Source of the DNA: Streptomyces aquilus
GTDB taxonomy: Bacteria > Actinomycetota > Actinomycetes > Streptomycetales > Streptomycetaceae
Assembly (NCBI RefSeq): GCF_003955715.1
Contig: NZ_CP034463.1
Span: forward strand, 6,696,001 to 6,760,000
DNA: 64,000 nt
Direction: 5' to 3'
A program made the translations under genes and the position numbers. Below, in pieces: positions 1 to 7,786 of the stretch (positions are counted from its first letter, which is position 1; each line of letters starts with the position of its first letter). A model generated the notes under the pieces. That model had not been told where the DNA came from and did no database searches. It was given only the letters and a program-made list of their open reading frames with translations.

Positions 1-450
1 ACCGAGACCTGGGAGGAGCGCCTGCGCCGCGTCGGCCTGACCAGCATCACCATGGCGTCCCTGAGCATCAACTACCGCACCCCGGAAGAGGTGATGGCAG
101 AGGCCGAGCCGGTCATCCGCGCCGCCCTCCCGGACGCCAACGTCCCCACCTCCATCCGCGGCAGCGGCATCTCGGTCCTGCACGGCCCGGTCGCGGACCT
201 CCCGTCGATCCTCGACACCTGGCTCGCCGAGCACCCCGCCGAGGGCATCGCGTGTGTCATCGGCGACGAGACCTTCGAACCCACGGCCCGCGTCCGCTCC
301 CTGACTCCCGAGCTGTCGAAGGGCCTCGAGTTCGACCTCGTGATCCTGGTCGACCCGGAGAACTTCGGGACGGGAGTGGAGGGAGCGGTGGACCGCTACG
401 TCGCGATGACACGCGCGACCGAACGGCTGGTTGTTCTGTCCACCTCCTGA
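1..450 (+). CDS. helR: HelR-type RNA polymerase recycling helicase, C-terminal fragment
   Basis: Only the last 149 residues are in the window; the reading frame is open from base 1. It contains the C-terminal motifs of a UvrD/HelD-like superfamily 1 helicase: KGLEFDLVILVDPE (motif V-like) and YVAMTRATERLVVL (motif VI with the arginine finger). HelD/HelR proteins use ATP to remove stalled or rifamycin-bound RNA polymerase from DNA. The short form ending shortly after motif VI fits the HelR/HelD class better than UvrD or PcrA, which carry longer C-terminal tails. The choice of HelR over another HelD-like ATPase is inference because the N-terminal RNAP-binding part is missing. Confidence 0.7.
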   Translation, partial: TETWEERLRRVGLTSITMASLSINYRTPEEVMAEAEPVIRAALPDANVPTSIRGSGISVLHGPVADLPSILDTWLAEHPAEGIACVIGDETFEPTARVRSLTPELSKGLEFDLVILVDPENFGTGVEGAVDRYVAMTRATERLVVLSTS

Positions 451-488
451 CAATGTGGTGCACGATGTCGACCACTCAGGAGCCCTTC

Positions 489-779
489 ATGCCAGTCGTC
501 CGCGCCCGCAAGCGTCCGGTGACCGTGCGCGCGCTGCTCTGGACGGGCCGAGAAGAGGACCTGCCCGCCGTCCGCGCCTTCCTCGGCGACGACTTCGTCG
601 CCTGGGAAGAGCGGGACGGCGGGCGGGTCCTCCGCATCCGCACGATGGAGCGGGGCTCGGCGCCGGACGAGATCCCGCCCGGCTGGATGCTCATCGAGGG
701 AGTGCGCGGCGAGCACTACGCCTGCGAGCCCGGGATCTTCGCCGAGACCTACGAGATGCTCGGCGCCGACGGCGACTGA
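489..779 (+). CDS. Small phage-type conserved protein
   Basis: This encodes 96 residues. The ATG at 489 is chosen because AGGAG lies at 478-482, 6 bases upstream; two earlier in-frame ATGs (453, 465) lack such a site. The N-terminus has basic residues followed by TVRALLWTG, the middle has DLPAVRAFLGDDF, and the end reads IEGVRGEHYACEP and IFAETYE. This layout matches a family of small proteins common in prophages and phages (pattern: RKKPV-x-VEA-x-WTG at the start, GVxGEFYPCKPDIFxxTYE at the end). Their function is unknown. It sits alone between helR and the convergent chitinase gene, so no operon partner helps. Confidence 0.6.
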   Translation: MPVVRARKRPVTVRALLWTGREEDLPAVRAFLGDDFVAWEERDGGRVLRIRTMERGSAPDEIPPGWMLIEGVRGEHYACEPGIFAETYEMLGADGD

Positions 780-792
780 GGCGTCCGGCCGC

Positions 793-2487
793 CTACGGCA
801 GCCCGTGCACGTGCGGCCCCACCGCGCTCGACCACGCGTTCCCGGCCGAGGCGTCCCAGTTCGTCGACCAGGTCATCGCGCCCCGCAGGTCGGGGTAGGT
901 CTTGGACGGCTTGAAGGAACCGCACCCCGTGCCCTTGGTCAGGCAGTCCAGGGCGTTGTTCACGACCGTCGGTGACACGTACCCGCTGCCCGCGCCGCTC
1001 GTCGAGGCGGGCAGGCCCAACCCCACCTGGGACGGGGCGAGTCCACCCTCCAGCTGGATGCAGGCCAGCGCGGTGAGGAAGTCCACCGAGCCCTGTGAGT
1101 ACACCTTGCCGTCGCAGCCCAGCATCGAACCGCTGTTGTAGTACTGCATGTTGACGACGGTGAGGATGTCCTTGATGTTGAGGGCGGTCTGGAAGTAGCC
1201 GTTCGACGTGGATTGCATGTCGATGGTCTGCGGCGCCATCGTGATGATCAGCGACGAGCCCGCCTTCGAGGACAGCGACCGCAACGCCTGGGTCATGTAG
1301 GTGGCGTTGATGCCGTTCTCCAGGTCGATGTCGACGCCGTCGAAGCCGTACGTCTGCATCAGGGAGTAGACCGAGTTGGCGAAGTTGGCCGCCGAGGTGG
1401 AGTCGTTGATGGACACCGTGCCGTTCTGGCCGCCGACCGAGATGATCACCTTCTTCCCCGCCGCCTTCTTCGCCGCGATGTCCGCCTTGAACCGGTCCAC
1501 GGTGTAACCGCCGAGACCGGCCGAGTCGAGGTTGAAGGTCACCGCGCCCGGCGTCGTCGTCGCGTCCGCGAAGGCCACGGCGATGATGTCGTACTGGGAC
1601 TGGACGTCGGAGATCTTCTGGACGGTGGCGCCGTTGTTGAAGTTCTGCCAGTAGCCGGTGACCGCGTGCTTCGGGAGCGCCGGGCCGGTCGGGGTCGCCG
1701 TCGTCGTGCCCGTCACGGTCGCCGACTTCGGGGACTCACCCGCCGAGTTGGTCGCCGTGACCTGGAAGGAGTACGAGGTGGAGGCCGCGAGGCCCGTCAC
1801 CGTCGCCGACGTGCCCGTCACCGCCGTCACCTTCGTGCCGCCCCGGTAGACGTTGTAGCCGGTGGCGCCGGAGACCGTGTTCCAGGTCAGGGACACCGAC
1901 GAGGACGACGTACCGGAGACCGCCAGGCCGGCCGGTGCGGCCGGGACCGTCGGCGTCGGGTCGGTGCCGCCGCCCCCGTCGGGGCCGTAGACCGAGAGGT
2001 CGTCGGCGTAGTAGGCGGCCTGGCCGTACCAGCCGTGGGTGTAGACCGTGACCGACGTCGTCGAGGAACCGGTGGTGAAGGTGGTCGACAGCTGCTTCCA
2101 GGACGCGGAGTCGGGGGTCCAGGTGGACACGTCCGTCGTGCCGGTGCCGGTGACGCCCAGGTAGGAGTAGCCGCCCTGGACCCAGGCGCTCAGCGTGTAC
2201 GTCGAGTTGGGCTTCACGGCGACGGACTGGGTGCACTTGGCGTTGTCCTGGCCCGCCGGGGTCGCCTTCAGGGCGGCGGCGCCCGAGTGGACCGGCGAGG
2301 AGACGGTCGCCCCGCTGCTCGCCGTGCAGGTCCAGTTGGTCAGGCCGGACTCGAATCCGGCGTTCTTGGCGTTGTTGACGTCGGCTGCGGAGGCCTGTCC
2401 CGCGCCCGCGAGGGAGAGGGAGAAGGCGACGAGGGCGGCGGTGACGACTCCGGACCAGAGCCGGGTCGATCGTCTCTGTGGGGACAT
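793..2487 (-). CDS. Secreted family 18 chitinase (CBM-Fn3-GH18)
   Basis: This is a 564-residue exported chitin hydrolase. A signal peptide covers about residues 1-34 (basic start, hydrophobic core, GQASAAD cleavage region). A jelly-roll carbohydrate-binding module follows (36-170, NAGFESGLTNWT), then a Gly/Pro linker, one fibronectin type III repeat (about 180-265) and the GH18 catalytic barrel (275-564). The barrel shows the signature DGVDIDLE, with the last Glu as the catalytic acid, and the downstream NMQYYN motif. The order matches streptomycete ChiA/ChiC-type enzymes. Two DasR-like boxes lie directly upstream (2498-2535), so N-acetylglucosamine-dependent induction is expected. There is no clear ribosome site before the ATG at 2487, so the start is slightly uncertain. 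Confidence 0.93.
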   Translation of the reverse strand: MSPQRRSTRLWSGVVTAALVAFSLSLAGAGQASAADVNNAKNAGFESGLTNWTCTASSGATVSSPVHSGAAALKATPAGQDNAKCTQSVAVKPNSTYTLSAWVQGGYSYLGVTGTGTTDVSTWTPDSASWKQLSTTFTTGSSTTSVTVYTHGWYGQAAYYADDLSVYGPDGGGGTDPTPTVPAAPAGLAVSGTSSSSVSLTWNTVSGATGYNVYRGGTKVTAVTGTSATVTGLAASTSYSFQVTATNSAGESPKSATVTGTTTATPTGPALPKHAVTGYWQNFNNGATVQKISDVQSQYDIIAVAFADATTTPGAVTFNLDSAGLGGYTVDRFKADIAAKKAAGKKVIISVGGQNGTVSINDSTSAANFANSVYSLMQTYGFDGVDIDLENGINATYMTQALRSLSSKAGSSLIITMAPQTIDMQSTSNGYFQTALNIKDILTVVNMQYYNSGSMLGCDGKVYSQGSVDFLTALACIQLEGGLAPSQVGLGLPASTSGAGSGYVSPTVVNNALDCLTKGTGCGSFKPSKTYPDLRGAMTWSTNWDASAGNAWSSAVGPHVHGLP

Positions 2488-2497
2488 GACAATAAGC

Positions 2498-2535
2498 TGG
2501 TCCAGACCAATCCATCTGTCAATAGGTCCAGACCA
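2498..2535 (-). promoter_or_regulatory. Twin DasR-type (dre) boxes of the chitinase promoter
   Basis: TGGTCCAGACCA at 2498-2509 and AGGTCCAGACCA at 2524-2535 form a 12-bp direct repeat with a period of 26 bp; each unit is itself an inverted repeat (GGTC...GACC). This matches the direct repeats described in Streptomyces chitinase promoters and the DasR responsive element (consensus around TGGTCTAGACCA). On the minus strand a TTGACA -35-like hexamer (2517-2522) lies between the boxes, so bound DasR would block RNA polymerase. The proximal box ends only about 10 bases before the annotated ATG. Confidence 0.85.
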
Positions 2536-2656
2536 AAGTGGCCGCCGTGACCGCTCTCCCGGTATGGGCCCCTGGGCCCACCCGACGACCCTGGCAAGGG
2601 CCCCAGGGCCGAAATATGTCGGGCAAGATGCTCAACCTGCCCCGATTTGGCGCAAC

Positions 2657-2689
2657 TTGTGTAACGGCAGTTCCTCGCCAGCTACACAA
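2657..2689. promoter_or_regulatory. Inverted repeat in the chitinase/Tad divergent region
   Basis: TTGTGTA (2657-2663) and TACACAA (2683-2689) form a perfect 7-bp inverted repeat with a 19-base spacer. It lies in the 320-base region between the divergent chitinase gene and the Tad operon. A -10-like TAGAGT is at 2719-2724. It could be an operator for the Tad operon, but the regulator is unknown. Confidence 0.3.
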
Positions 2690-2809
2690 ACGCTGTTCTC
2701 CGGTCACAACCGCGTGGTTAGAGTGCTTGCGTAGTCACGCAGTGAAGTCGACTGGGTGGGTCGGGTAACGCCGGTCGGGCCGGCGAGGCATGGGAACGGG
2801 GAGCTGCGC

Positions 2810-3652
2810 GTGCCAACTGCCATTGCCGTGACCGGTGCCGACATGGCACTGCCGCCACAGGACGAGCGGACCGTGCCCGCGGTCGTCCTCAAGGACCTCG
2901 ACCGGCAGCCGCTGGACCAGGCGCTGACGTCGCTGCAACAGCTGATCGACCAGTGCGGACATGTGATCGTCGTCTGCTCGCGGGTGGTCGCGCCCGGCGT
3001 GGAACGGCGGCTGCACACCATCCGCTCCCTGCTGGAGAGTGACCGGATCGCGCTCTTCCGTCCCGATCTGCCCCCGCTCGGACTGGCCGTCCTGGCCCGC
3101 CAGTTGCGGCAGCTCGCCTCCTGCGACCTCAGCCCCGGCGTCCTCGCCTCCGCCGGCCGGCTGCTGACCCACTACATCCACGCCGGTGCCGTCCTCGGCT
3201 CCGTCACCAAGCTCGACCGCGTCCCCGTCGGGCTGAAGTCCCACGCCAAGTCCTGGGTGCCCGGCAGCCAGTTCGGCGTGATCGCCCACCCCGAGCCGCA
3301 ACTCGTCCGCATCGGCCCCGAGGCGTCCCTGTCGGGGCCCGAGTTCGCCACCTCGATGCTGGTCGCCAAGGGCCAGCTCCAGACCGACTGGATCGCGGGC
3401 ACCCTCGCACCCGCCTGGAACGTCCAGGGACTGCGAGAGGCCCCGCTGCCCGCCGAGTCCGCCGTCTGGTGGGGCACCGCCAAGCTGGTCGAGTTCTGCA
3501 CCTTCCTGCCCGACCTCTCGGTCCTCTACCAACTGGTGACGTCCGTCCGGCAGTCCAGCTGCCACTGGTGCGGCATCGACGTCATCGGCGACCGCTGTGT
3601 CTTCTGCTCCGCGACATCGCCCCTCGAACAGCACCAACTCACCACCGGGTGA
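2810..3652 (+). CDS. Conserved Tad-linked protein with C-terminal zinc ribbon
   Basis: This encodes 280 residues of unknown function, first in the Tad operon. The GTG at 2810 is preferred because GGGGAG (2798-2803) lies 6 bases upstream; the in-frame GTG start at 2756 has none. The body is a mixed alpha/beta soluble domain with no recognised catalytic motif. The C-terminus holds CHWCGIDVIGDRCVFC, a CxxC-x8-CxxC knuckle typical of zinc ribbons. There is no signal peptide, so it is probably cytoplasmic. Its place 40 bases before cpaB suggests a role in regulating or assembling the Tad machine; this is inference from context. Confidence 0.65.
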   Translation: MPTAIAVTGADMALPPQDERTVPAVVLKDLDRQPLDQALTSLQQLIDQCGHVIVVCSRVVAPGVERRLHTIRSLLESDRIALFRPDLPPLGLAVLARQLRQLASCDLSPGVLASAGRLLTHYIHAGAVLGSVTKLDRVPVGLKSHAKSWVPGSQFGVIAHPEPQLVRIGPEASLSGPEFATSMLVAKGQLQTDWIAGTLAPAWNVQGLREAPLPAESAVWWGTAKLVEFCTFLPDLSVLYQLVTSVRQSSCHWCGIDVIGDRCVFCSATSPLEQHQLTTG

Positions 3653-3692
3653 GCCCTGCCGACCCACATCCCCCAATGAGGTTGTCCGGTTC

Positions 3693-4400
3693 ATGAACTC
3701 CCGTCAGCGCCGCGGCGTCATACTCCTGATCCTGTCGGTCGTCTGCGCCCTGGCGGCCTTCGCCGGTGTGCTGTCCGTCATCGACGACGTGAAGTCCAAG
3801 GTCGGCCCCGAGGTCACCGCGTACGAGGTCAAGGCCGAGATCCCGCCCTACACGGCGCTGAGCAGGGCCCAGTTCGAGAAGATCTCGATGCCCGAGCGGT
3901 GGCTGTCGGCCAACGCCGTCACCGATCTCCGCGACATCGAGGGCAAGATCGCGGTGACCAAGCTGGAGAAGGGCTCCCTGCTGCAGAGCGACATGATCGT
4001 GGCACAGCCGGCTCTGCAGCCCGGGCAGCAGGAGGTCGCCATCATGATCGACGCGGCGACCGGCGTCGCCGGCAAGATCACGCCGGGCTCCACGGTCAAC
4101 GTGTACGCCACCTTCGAGGGCGAGCGGGAGGGTGCTCCCGCCCAGTCCAAGATCATCGTAACCAATGCCAAAGTCCTCGACGTCGGCAGGCTGACCCCGC
4201 TCGACCCCGACGAGAGCAACCGGGACCAGCGCACCAAGGAAGCCGTCCCGATCACCTTCGCCCTCTCCACCCTCGACGCCCAGCGCCTCACCTACGCCGA
4301 GTCGTTCGCCGAGCGGGTCCGCCTCGCCCTGGTGGCTCCCGGCGGCGACCAGCAGGTCCCCGACCAGGACCGCACGTACGAACTCGCGAAGGACAAGTGA
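3693..4400 (+). CDS. cpaB: Flp pilus assembly protein CpaB/RcpC-like
   Basis: This encodes 235 residues. An N-terminal membrane anchor (about residues 8-27) is followed by a SAF-like domain (VKAEIPPYTALSRAQFEKI) and the RcpC/CpaB domain with VAIMIDAATGVAGKITPGSTVNVYA written in two parts: the substrate-binding-like VDVxATF region and a C-terminal beta domain. CpaB proteins sit in the envelope and are thought to bind peptidoglycan or gate the pilus channel. There is no secretin gene nearby, as expected for a Gram-positive cell. ATG at 3693 gives the membrane anchor at the right place; the ribosome site (GAGG, 3678) is weak. The stop lies 7 bases before tadZ. Confidence 0.85.
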   Translation: MNSRQRRGVILLILSVVCALAAFAGVLSVIDDVKSKVGPEVTAYEVKAEIPPYTALSRAQFEKISMPERWLSANAVTDLRDIEGKIAVTKLEKGSLLQSDMIVAQPALQPGQQEVAIMIDAATGVAGKITPGSTVNVYATFEGEREGAPAQSKIIVTNAKVLDVGRLTPLDPDESNRDQRTKEAVPITFALSTLDAQRLTYAESFAERVRLALVAPGGDQQVPDQDRTYELAKDK

Positions 4401-4407
4401 GAGCCGT

Positions 4408-5664
4408 ATGCCCACGAGGATCCTGCCGGCCGTAGGCGACGCGGACGCCGTCCGCTCCATCACCACCCTCCTCAGCCAGCTCCCGGACGCCGAACCGGTC
4501 GCCCCGGTGGTCGACTCCACCCAGCTCGTCGACACCCTGGCCCGGCTGGCCGCCGAGTCCGTCGACGAACTCCCCGAGGTCGTCGTCGTCCACGAACGCA
4601 TCGGCCCGGTCCCCGCGCTGGAGCTCATCCGCGAAGTCGCCCTGCGCTTCCCGGCGGTGGGCGTCATCCTCGTCACCTCCGACGCGAGCCCCGGCCTGTT
4701 CCAGGCGGCCATGGACTACGGCGCCCGCGGCCTGGTCGCCCTCCCGCTCCACTACGACGAGCTGGCCAGCCGCGTCCAGGCCGTCGCCGCCTGGTCGGTG
4801 GGGGTACGACGTCATCTCGGCGCCGGGGCCGACGTGTTCACCGGCGTCGGCGGCACCGTGGTCACCGTCAGCGGCGCGAAGGGCGGGGTGGGCGCGACCC
4901 TCACCGCCATCCAACTCGCCCTGGCCGCCCAGGCGTCCGGCCGCTCCACCGTGCTGGTCGACATGGACCTCCAGACCGGCGACATCGCCTCCTTCCTGGA
5001 CGTCCAGTTCCGCCGGTCGGTGGTCGACCTCGCGGCGATCACGGACATCTCACCGAGGGTCCTCGCGGACGCCGTCTTCCGCCACGACACGGGCGTCGCC
5101 CTGCTCCTCGCCCCCGGCGAGGGCGAACGCGGCGAGGAGGTCACCGACCGCGCCGCCCGCCAGATCGTCAGCGCCCTGCGCTCGCGCTACGAGGTGGTCG
5201 TCGTCGACTGCGGCGCACAACTCGGCGGCGCGGGCGCCGCGGCGGTGGAGATGGCGGACGCGGCCCTGCTGGTCACCACGCCGGACGTGGTCGCGGTACG
5301 CGGCGCCAAGCGGGCCGTCCGCATGTGGGACCGGCTCCAGATCCGCAAGGCCGAGGAGACGACCGTCGTCGTCAACCGGCACACCCGCGGTACGGAGATC
5401 CAGCCGCACCTGATCCAGAAGATCACCGGCACGCCGGTCGCCGGGACGGCGATCCCCGCCCACTTCAAGGAACTCCAGGGAGTCGTGGACGCGGGCCGCG
5501 TGCACGAACTCGACAACAAGAGCACCGTCAAGCAGGCCCTGTGGGCCCTGGCGGGGGAGCTGGGGCTGGTCAAGGCACGGGAGGGGGCCGGTGCGCACAA
5601 GGGCGGCGGGCGGGGCGACCGGGGCGCGGTGAGCTTCCGCAGGCGCAGGGAGCTGGGACCGTGA
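4408..5664 (+). CDS. tadZ: TadZ/CpaE-like MinD-family ATPase
   Basis: This encodes 418 residues. Residues about 1-130 form an atypical receiver-like domain, and about 145-385 a MinD/ParA-type ATPase that localises the pilus machine at the cell pole or membrane. The P-loop reads SGAKGGVGATLTA: the signature lysine of the deviant Walker A motif (KGG) is kept, but the second lysine (GKT/GKS) is replaced by alanine. Switch motifs VLVDMDLQTGD and VVVDCGAQL are recognisable. Atypical Walker A motifs are known in TadZ proteins, so this can be functional localisation without normal ATP turnover. The C-terminus is Gly/Arg-rich and overlaps the next gene by 4 bases. Confidence 0.88.
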   Translation: MPTRILPAVGDADAVRSITTLLSQLPDAEPVAPVVDSTQLVDTLARLAAESVDELPEVVVVHERIGPVPALELIREVALRFPAVGVILVTSDASPGLFQAAMDYGARGLVALPLHYDELASRVQAVAAWSVGVRRHLGAGADVFTGVGGTVVTVSGAKGGVGATLTAIQLALAAQASGRSTVLVDMDLQTGDIASFLDVQFRRSVVDLAAITDISPRVLADAVFRHDTGVALLLAPGEGERGEEVTDRAARQIVSALRSRYEVVVVDCGAQLGGAGAAAVEMADAALLVTTPDVVAVRGAKRAVRMWDRLQIRKAEETTVVVNRHTRGTEIQPHLIQKITGTPVAGTAIPAHFKELQGVVDAGRVHELDNKSTVKQALWALAGELGLVKAREGAGAHKGGGRGDRGAVSFRRRRELGP

Positions 5665-6056
5665 GGCGGCGGCGGTACGGAGATTCCGGGTGGGCCCCGC
5701 GGGACTCCGGCCAGGTCACCATCGAGTTCCTCGGGATGACACCGCTGATCATCGCCACCCTGGTGCTGGTGTGGCAGTTCGTGCTGGTGGGCTACACGTT
5801 CACGCTGGCCGGACATGCCGCCGACGAGGCGGTACGGGCGGGGACGGCATCGGAGGGCCAGGCGGCCTGCCAGGAGGCGGGCCTCAAGGACCTGCCGGGC
5901 GCGTGGCAGGGGGACGCCGAGGTGACCTGCACAGCCGACGGCGACTACGTCACCGCCGACGTGTCCCTGAAGGTGCCCGTGCTCTTCCCCGGCTCGATCG
6001 GCTTCCCGTTCACCGTCGAGGGCCACGCGGGGGCCGTGCAGGAGGAGAAGGACTGA
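5661..6056 (+). CDS. tadE: TadE-like pseudopilin
   Basis: This encodes 131 residues, starting at a GTG that overlaps the tadZ stop (GTGA). The N-terminus is short and basic, followed by DSG-QVTIEF, a prepilin-peptidase-like site with Gly17 before Gln18 and Glu at +5. One hydrophobic helix (about residues 18-48) follows, and then a small extracellular domain with a Cys pair (AACQEAG, EVTCTAD). TadE proteins are minor pilins of Tad systems. Two tadE-like genes in tandem are common in these loci. Confidence 0.85.
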   Translation: MRRRRYGDSGWAPRDSGQVTIEFLGMTPLIIATLVLVWQFVLVGYTFTLAGHAADEAVRAGTASEGQAACQEAGLKDLPGAWQGDAEVTCTADGDYVTADVSLKVPVLFPGSIGFPFTVEGHAGAVQEEKD

Positions 6057-6057
6057 G

Positions 6058-6423
6058 ATGTCGTACGACAGGAAAGTCCTAGACGCTCGTGAAGCCCGGC
6101 GTGACCGGGGCCAAGTCGCCATCGAGTACCTGGGTTTCATCCCGATCCTGCTCCTCGTCGCCCTCGCCGGCGTCCAGGTCGGGCTCATCGCCTACGCCGC
6201 CCAGCAGGCCGGCACGGCGGCCAGGGCGGGGGCGCGGGCGGCCTCGCTGGAGCGCAGCGCACAGGAAGGCTGCGCGAACACGGTGAGCGACTGGCTGTCC
6301 GTGTCCTGCTCGGCCGCCCAGGGCGACGACACGGTGACGGTCACCGCCACCGTCGACATCCCCCTCCTCGTCTGGGACTTCGGTAACGCGACCAAGACCG
6401 CCACCATGCCGCTCGACCACTGA
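6058..6423 (+). CDS. TadE-like pseudopilin, second copy
   Basis: This encodes 121 residues, 1 base after the previous stop. The site DRG-QVAIEY (Gly18/Gln19, Glu at +5) precedes a single transmembrane helix (about 19-45). A disulfide-capable Cys pair (EGCANTV, SVSCSAA) sits in the exported part. It belongs to the same family as the upstream gene and probably forms a minor pilin heterodimer in the pilus tip or base, as known for TadE/TadF pairs. Confidence 0.85.
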   Translation: MSYDRKVLDAREARRDRGQVAIEYLGFIPILLLVALAGVQVGLIAYAAQQAGTAARAGARAASLERSAQEGCANTVSDWLSVSCSAAQGDDTVTVTATVDIPLLVWDFGNATKTATMPLDH

Positions 6424-6436
6424 ACGAGGTACGACC

Positions 6437-7774
6437 ATGAGCCTGCGCGCACGCATCAGCACCCCCGAGGAGAACGGCGCCCGGGGCGAGGACGGCCACC
6501 TCGTCTCGTCGTACCGCGCCAAGCTCCTGGAGGAGATCGACCTCGCGGAGATGAGTTCGCTCGCGGCGGCCGAGCGCCGGGCCCGGCTTGAGCGGGTGCT
6601 CGGGCACATCATCAGCCGTGAGGGCCCGGTGCTGTCGACGGTCGAGCGCTCGCAGCTGATCCGGAGGGTGGTCGACGAGGCACTCGGCCTCGGCATCCTG
6701 GAACCCTTGCTGGAGGACGCGTCGATCACCGAGATCATGGTGAACGGCCCGGACGCGATCTTCGTCGAACGCGGCGGCAGGGTCGAGCAGTTGCCGCTCC
6801 GCTTCCCCTCCCACGACCAGCTGATGCAGACGATCGAGCGGATCGTGTCGACGGTCAACCGCCGCGTGGACGAGTCGAACCCGATGGTCGACGCCCGCCT
6901 CCCCTCCGGCGAGCGCGTGAACGTGATCATCCCGCCCCTGTCCCTGACGGGCGCGACCCTGACCATCCGCCGCTTCCCCCGCTCCTTCACGCTCCACGAG
7001 ATGATCGGCTTCGGCTCGCTGGACGAGCACATGCTGTATCTGCTGGCGGGGTTGGTGCGGGCGAAGTTCAACATCATCGTCTCGGGCGCGACGGGCACCG
7101 GGAAGACCACCCTGCTGAACGCCCTCTCCGGCCTCATCCCCGAGCACGAACGCATCATCACCATCGAGGACTCGGCCGAACTCCAGCTCCAGCAGGCCCA
7201 CGTCATCCGGCTCGAATCCCGCCCCCCGAACGTCGAGGGCAAGGGCCAGATCACCATCCGCGACCTGGTCCGCAACTCCCTGCGCATGCGCCCCGACCGC
7301 ATCGTCGTCGGTGAGGTCCGCGGCGGCGAGTCCCTCGACATGCTCCAGGCGATGTCCACCGGCCACGACGGCTCGCTCGCCACGGTCCACGCCAACAGCA
7401 CCGAGGACGCCCTGATGCGGCTCAAGACCCTCGCGTCGATGTCCGAGGTCGGCGTCCCCTTCGAGGCGCTGCACGACCAGATCAACAGCGCGGTCGACGT
7501 CATCATCCAGCTGACCCGCTTCCCGGACGGGGCCCGCAGGATCACCGAGATCGCCGTGCTGGACAGCCACGGCGGCGAACCGTACCGCCTGGCCACGGTC
7601 GCCCGCTTCGACGCCGAGCCGATGGCGGCGGACGGCCGTGTCTACGGCACCTTCGCGTACGCCCCGCTGCCGCGCCGCACCGCGAACCGCCTCTACATGG
7701 CGGGCCAGCCGATCCCGCAGGCCTTCGGCGTGGCCCAGTCCGTGGCCGAGCTGACGACCCGAGAGACCAGGTAG
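6437..7774 (+). CDS. tadA: Tad pilus assembly ATPase TadA/CpaF
   Basis: This is a 445-residue cytoplasmic hexameric ATPase that powers Flp pilus extension. An N-terminal helical domain is followed by the VirB11/GspE-type core: Walker A SGATGTGKTTLLNAL (about residues 216-230), an Asp box (TIEDSAELQLQQ), Walker B (DRIVVGEVRGGESLDML) and a His box (STGHDGSLATVHANS). The length agrees with the CpaF family. ATG 6437 has upstream GAGG (6424-6430 region), and the gene is followed at once by tadB. Confidence 0.95.
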   Translation: MSLRARISTPEENGARGEDGHLVSSYRAKLLEEIDLAEMSSLAAAERRARLERVLGHIISREGPVLSTVERSQLIRRVVDEALGLGILEPLLEDASITEIMVNGPDAIFVERGGRVEQLPLRFPSHDQLMQTIERIVSTVNRRVDESNPMVDARLPSGERVNVIIPPLSLTGATLTIRRFPRSFTLHEMIGFGSLDEHMLYLLAGLVRAKFNIIVSGATGTGKTTLLNALSGLIPEHERIITIEDSAELQLQQAHVIRLESRPPNVEGKGQITIRDLVRNSLRMRPDRIVVGEVRGGESLDMLQAMSTGHDGSLATVHANSTEDALMRLKTLASMSEVGVPFEALHDQINSAVDVIIQLTRFPDGARRITEIAVLDSHGGEPYRLATVARFDAEPMAADGRVYGTFAYAPLPRRTANRLYMAGQPIPQAFGVAQSVAELTTRETR

Positions 7775-7786
7775 GTGGACGCCCCC

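Noticed and set aside
1213..2550. A 445-residue open frame on the plus strand opposite the chitinase gene
   Set aside because: Strong Arg/Gly/Val bias and no domain; it mirrors the chitinase coding strand.
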